Both the position numbers and the translations under genes were made by a program. Shown in pieces: positions 6,169-8,917 of a stretch of 8,917 bases of DNA; within the stretch, counting starts at the first letter, position 1, and each line of letters opens with the position of its first letter. This stretch comes from Patescibacteria group bacterium (GTDB lineage Bacteria > Patescibacteriota > UBA1384 > CAILIB01): NCBI GenBank assembly GCA_018968785.1, contig JAGWZN010000023.1:1-8917 (forward strand). The letters run 5' to 3'. Under the pieces are notes generated by a model. The model was not told the DNA's origin. It ran no database searches and saw only the letters and a program-made list of their open reading frames with translations.

Positions 6169-6172
6169 CCAT

Positions 6173-6424
6173 ATGGCCAAGGAAGAAAAAGCACAGCACG
6201 AGATTCAGTTTAAGGTTGACGGGGTCGAGTATACCACCACAGAGCAGACTTTAACGCCGCTGGGGATTATGGGTATTGCTGGGGTGGATCATACCAACCA
6301 TTACCTTGTGCAAATTGAAGGAAACCACCGTGAGTCTTATCAGGAAAAAGAAGAAGTGGTTATCCATATGCACGAGCACATGAAATTCATCTGCATTTAC
6401 ACCGGCGCGGAAACCGTGTCTTAA
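6173..6424 (+). CDS. Ubiquitin-like (beta-grasp) modifier protein
   Basis: An 83-residue protein with a single beta-grasp-like pattern: strand HEIQFKVDGVEYTTTEQTLT (9-28, hairpin), a short helix (PLGIMGIAGV, 29-38), strand HYLVQIEG (43-50), and closing strands EVVIHMHEHMKFICIYTG (61-78). This resembles the prokaryotic ubiquitin-like families found beside E1/E2/JAB genes (multiubiquitin-domain or DUF2604-type), here as one unit rather than a tandem. It should be activated by the E1 domain two genes downstream and joined to a target. It does not end in Gly-Gly; the C-terminus is YTGAETVS, with Gly78 the only glycine in the tail. Removal of the last five residues would expose a C-terminal glycine. 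It is first in the operon, after a strong ribosome site; the E2 gene begins 9 bases after its stop. The identification leans on both fold pattern and neighbours. Confidence 0.8.
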   Translation: MAKEEKAQHEIQFKVDGVEYTTTEQTLTPLGIMGIAGVDHTNHYLVQIEGNHRESYQEKEEVVIHMHEHMKFICIYTGAETVS

Positions 6425-6433
6425 GGGGCGGAA

Positions 6434-6805
6434 ATGGCCGCAAGTGATTTTATTGAAGGCCTAAAAGCTCTAGGTTATGAGGTTGAAGAGCTGGGTGGCA
6501 ATTGTATTGCTTTTGACTATGAGGTGCCGACGGGGAAATTTATGGGTAAGACCTTCCGGCTGGGATTTGTGGTAAATGAAGATTTTCCAGCAAACTCTCC
6601 AAGCGGCCCGCACGTTTCTCCTTCGGTACATCCAATTATTTCTGGCGGCACTCACCCGACAGGCGGGATACATGCACCGCAAAATACCCAGTATTTTGTA
6701 GGAGATTGGCAGTATTGGAGCCGCCCATATTCGGATTGGGCAAATTCAGATCATACAGTGCGCTCCTATATGTCCCATATTCACCACCTCTTTGATACGC
6801 AATGA
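6434..6805 (+). CDS. E2/UBC-fold protein of prokaryotic type, lacking the catalytic cysteine
   Basis: A 123-residue protein resembling prokaryotic E2 families. An N-terminal helix (FIEGLKALGYEV, 6-17) is followed by strands (NCIAFDYEVP, GKTFRLGFVV) and a turn FPANSPSGPHVSP (51-63) equivalent to the YPxxPP region of UBC enzymes. Next come HPTGGIHAP (74-82), in the place of HPN...G.IC, and WQYWSRPYSDW (92-102), like the WSP region, with a closing helix (TVRSYMSHIHHLF). The only cysteine is C24, far from the active site; His80 occupies the expected cysteine position. It may therefore act as a scaffold or non-covalent conjugation factor, or use a different chemistry. The ribosome site AAGGGG (6423-6428) overlaps the Ubl stop, and the gene's own stop overlaps the next start as ATGA (6802-6805). 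This arrangement implies coordinated, near-stoichiometric expression. Confidence 0.8.
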   Translation: MAASDFIEGLKALGYEVEELGGNCIAFDYEVPTGKFMGKTFRLGFVVNEDFPANSPSGPHVSPSVHPIISGGTHPTGGIHAPQNTQYFVGDWQYWSRPYSDWANSDHTVRSYMSHIHHLFDTQ

Positions 6806-8259
6806 GATACTCTGCTGCTCTTACAACCGAAGTCCATGAGGTTGCCCGATCGCATCTTCTGAGGTCGGATGGCCAGGAAGACGTCTGCTTCGCGCTCTGG
6901 TATCCTAGTGAAGGAATATCGAGAACAACTGCACTGATACACCAATTAGTGCTTCCAGAAAGCGGCGACCGTAAGGTTCACGGAAACGCCAGTTTCTTCC
7001 CTGCTTATATTGATCGAGTTATCGGCTTAGCCCTTGAAAAAGAAGCGGGTATAGCGTTTATGCATAGCCATCCACTCGGCAGGGGATGGCAAGGTATGAG
7101 CCAGGATGATAAAAGGACTGAGAACCGGTTAGCTGGGCCAGTTTTTGGAGCTACAGGGTTACCGCTGGTCGGCTTAACACTTGCCTCAGATCAGTCATGG
7201 TGCGCAAGAGCTTGGGAGAAGGGAAGCGATGATAAATACCGCTGCAAATCATGCGAGACAGTGAGAGTAGCAGGAGACGCTTTACGGGTTAGTTTTAACG
7301 ACTCCCTAATACCTCCTCCTGAGATCGGCGAGGAACTTATGCGAACTGTATCGGTGTGGGGGCCTAAAATACAACAAACATTTGCTCGTCTTAGGGTAGG
7401 AGTGGTAGGTACCGGAAGTGTTGGTAGTATCGTCGCCGAATCATTGGCAAGAATGGGCGTATCTAATCTCGAGCTTCTGGACTTTGACTACATCGAGCGA
7501 AAAAATCTGGATCGGCTTCTTCACGCTACGGCGAAGGATATTGGTAAACCAAAGGTAGAGGTATTGGCGAGGGGTTTAAGAACGAGCGCGACTGCACAGA
7601 CATTCCAAGTTAATCCCCATCATCTGAGTATAACTGAGGAAGAGGGATACCGGATTGCCCTTGATTGTGACATTCTCTTTTCTTGTGTCGATAACAAACC
7701 CTGGGCCCGAAGTGTTCTAAATCATATAGCGTATGCCCATCTAATACCGATCATTGATGGAGGAATCTCCGCTGAAACAATGCCGGGAAATGCGGGTGTT
7801 AAACGAGCCGACTGGAGAGCGCACGTGGCTATTCCTGGGCGTAGATGTCTTGCGTGCCTAAATCAGTACGATCCGGGTCTAGTACAAGCTGATAGAGAGG
7901 GCATGTTTGAGAACTCATCCTATATTTCTGGGTTTGCAGCCGATCACCCCCTCCTGAGAAGGGAAAATATTTTTGTTTTTAGCACGGCTGCTGCTTCAAT
8001 GGAAATGCTGCAGTTTATCGCCATGGTGGTTGCACCATGCGGTCTAGCCAATATGGGCGCTCAACATTATCATTTTGTTGGGTCAATCCTAGATATTGAG
8101 GATAAATGGGAATGTAACCCAAACTGTTACTTCACTACAATTGTCGCTAAGGGCGATAGGAGCGGTATAACTGTAACGGGAGAGGCCGATGCGCCAAATG
8201 CTAAAAAATCTAAGGGAGGTATTGGCGCATGGATAAAGAATTTGCTTTCTGGGAGGTAA
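6802..8259 (+). CDS. JAB/JAMM deubiquitinase fused to E1-like ThiF/MoeB adenylating domain
   Basis: A 485-residue two-domain enzyme. Residues ~1-165 are a JAB-type metalloprotease: MHSHP (H88, H90) and SQDD (S100, D103) supply the zinc site, with E37 a candidate general base. The spacing is HxH-x9-SxxD, two longer than the usual x7. A CxxC (C148-C151) links onward. Residues ~195-455 are an E1 Rossmann domain: VGVVGTGSVG (GxGxxG, 203-208), ELLDFDYIERKNLDRL (D227, N235, R238), IGKPK (K251) and CVDN (D297), the ATP-binding and adenylation residues of ThiF/MoeB/UBA1. CLAC (C349-C352) and CNPNC (C438-C442) could bind the structural zinc; no single cysteine can be assigned as the thioester residue. 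One protein thus both activates the Ubl and can process or remove it. The ATGA overlap couples it to the E2 gene. The Lys/Gly-rich tail (460-485) is variable linker-like sequence. Confidence 0.92.
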   Translation: MRYSAALTTEVHEVARSHLLRSDGQEDVCFALWYPSEGISRTTALIHQLVLPESGDRKVHGNASFFPAYIDRVIGLALEKEAGIAFMHSHPLGRGWQGMSQDDKRTENRLAGPVFGATGLPLVGLTLASDQSWCARAWEKGSDDKYRCKSCETVRVAGDALRVSFNDSLIPPPEIGEELMRTVSVWGPKIQQTFARLRVGVVGTGSVGSIVAESLARMGVSNLELLDFDYIERKNLDRLLHATAKDIGKPKVEVLARGLRTSATAQTFQVNPHHLSITEEEGYRIALDCDILFSCVDNKPWARSVLNHIAYAHLIPIIDGGISAETMPGNAGVKRADWRAHVAIPGRRCLACLNQYDPGLVQADREGMFENSSYISGFAADHPLLRRENIFVFSTAAASMEMLQFIAMVVAPCGLANMGAQHYHFVGSILDIEDKWECNPNCYFTTIVAKGDRSGITVTGEADAPNAKKSKGGIGAWIKNLLSGR

Positions 8260-8260
8260 T

Positions 8261-8917
8261 TTAAACTGCCATTTCGGTATCCCATAGGTCGTCATCAATA
8301 AGGTGAGGCTGCTCACTGTCAGCGGCATGACTTACTCGAACCCTTTTTGCCTCAATCATTTCCCGAGTAAGCGCGTACCGGTCTGCCAGTAAATCAAAGC
8401 TTCGATTGAGATTAATTGCAGTATGAGGAATGAGTAGATAGTTCCAGCCTTTGGAATGATTCTGCTCCCCATACTTGTTACAGGTATCGCAGTAGGCGAT
8501 TCCAGCAATGGCCTTTTCCAAAACCTCCTTATCGTCAGTTTCATCCTCAGCCTTAACCTCAACCATATAAATCTTATCCATTGTTTCTACAACAAAGTCG
8601 GGTCGATACTCTCTGGATTCGTGTCCCCAATAAATCTTAAATTGTGACGGTGAAGGACGAAGCCAGCGTAAAACATCTTTGCTGGTTTCGCTTTCTAAAA
8701 TAGTAGCAAAATCCTTTTCTGCCTTGGAGTCAAATTTGTATCGATCATGGCAGGATTTTTTGAAACCATAGAATATCAAACTCTTGATACGAGAAGTTGG
8801 AACGATAGTCTCGGTGTAAAAATAGAGCTTGTCGCTTGGTATATGAGAGTAATTATGCGGCTCAATCTTCGAAAATGGCCGCACTTCCACTTCTTCGTAG
8901 GCAGCCTCCTGGACAAA
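8261..8917 (-). CDS. C-terminal nuclease end of a type III restriction Res-like helicase (5' partial)
   Basis: The frame is open to the right edge (the codons before GTG8890 continue without a stop), so only the last ~218 residues are present and the start lies outside. Counting from GTG8890, the sequence shows SKAEKDFA (E58), LRWLRPSPSQFKIYWG (75-89), YRPDFVVE (D98) and YMVEVKA (E111-x-K113): a complete PD-(D/E)XK core in the order seen at the C-terminus of Res-type DEAD/DEAH helicases of type III restriction systems. The segment after it (KAIAGIAYC...WNYLLIPHTAINLNRSFDLL) matches the same family's tail. The full protein is typically 800-1000 aa with helicase motifs off the right edge. It converges on the JAB-E1 gene with a one-base gap. 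Whether a Mod methyltransferase is linked cannot be seen, so it might instead be a standalone helicase-nuclease. Confidence 0.82.
   Translation of the reverse strand, partial: FVQEAAYEEVEVRPFSKIEPHNYSHIPSDKLYFYTETIVPTSRIKSLIFYGFKKSCHDRYKFDSKAEKDFATILESETSKDVLRWLRPSPSQFKIYWGHESREYRPDFVVETMDKIYMVEVKAEDETDDKEVLEKAIAGIAYCDTCNKYGEQNHSKGWNYLLIPHTAINLNRSFDLLADRYALTREMIEAKRVRVSHAADSEQPHLIDDDLWDTEMAV

Larger units (their letters stand above)
2420..8917. other. Putative transferred defence island
   Basis: From about 2420 to the right edge the sequence is more AT-rich than the 2.4 kb on the left. It holds only regulators, nucleases, a PLD protein, a ubiquitin-like conjugation operon and a Res-like end. 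The left border is a broken serine recombinase. No terminal repeat, tRNA or attachment site was found in the window, and the right border is outside it. Confidence 0.5.

Noticed and set aside
1..8917. tRNA or rRNA genes, CRISPR arrays, insertion-sequence ends or attachment-site repeats
   Set aside because: Reading through, I found no cloverleaf with TTCRA arm, no regularly spaced repeats and no terminal inverted repeats. A computed repeat search could still reveal short ones.

Overview
The window looks like the edge of a bacterial accessory or defence island inserted next to ordinary chromosome. The first ~2.4 kb is clearly GC-rich; from about 2.42 kb to the end the composition is close to even or slightly AT-rich. 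This step falls inside and just after a large serine recombinase gene that has lost its catalytic half. The host cannot be named from the sequence. All genes look bacterial (Shine-Dalgarno sites, sigma70-like promoters, XRE and ImmA families). The GC-rich flank suggests a moderately high-GC bacterium, with the island brought in by transfer.

Layout. (1) 2-925 (+): C-terminal part of an APC-superfamily amino acid permease, entering from the left edge. (2) About 937-1683 (+): a soluble nucleotidyltransferase-fold protein. (3) 1716-2522 (+): C-terminal remnant of a large serine recombinase, without its catalytic domain and without the first zinc CxxC. (4) 2519-2737 (-): a small XRE regulator, divergent from a two-gene operon (2805-4156, +) that encodes a membrane-anchored PLD-fold protein and an unknown helical protein with an internal duplication. 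(5) 4148-4939 (-): a RecB/Cas4-like PD-(D/E)XK nuclease with CxxC pairs near both ends, expressed from its own promoter with a palindrome in the spacer. (6) 5019-5982 (-): an XRE regulator and an ImmA/IrrE metallopeptidase, overlapping. (7) 6173-8259 (+), divergent from the regulators: a three-gene ubiquitin-like conjugation operon, made of a Ubl (83 aa), an E2-fold protein (123 aa) and a JAB deubiquitinase fused to an E1/ThiF domain (485 aa). (8) 8261-8917 (-): the C-terminal nuclease end of a large helicase-nuclease resembling type III restriction Res, running off the right edge.

How the genes may work together. The centrepiece is the Ubl-E2-JAB/E1 operon. The E1 domain would adenylate the Ubl, the E2-fold protein would assist conjugation, and the JAB domain would mature or remove the Ubl. 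Two details are unusual. The E2-fold protein has no cysteine at the expected active site (a histidine is there), and the Ubl does not end in diglycine, although it has one glycine five residues before its end. The XRE-ImmA pair transcribed away from the operon parallels the CapH-CapP regulators of some CBASS antiphage systems. A plausible model is that ImmA cleaves the XRE repressor after damage or infection and releases expression of the Ubl operon. The neighbouring PLD and PD-(D/E)XK proteins and the Res-like end make this a probable multi-system defence island. Convergent genes within it abut or overlap at their 3' ends.
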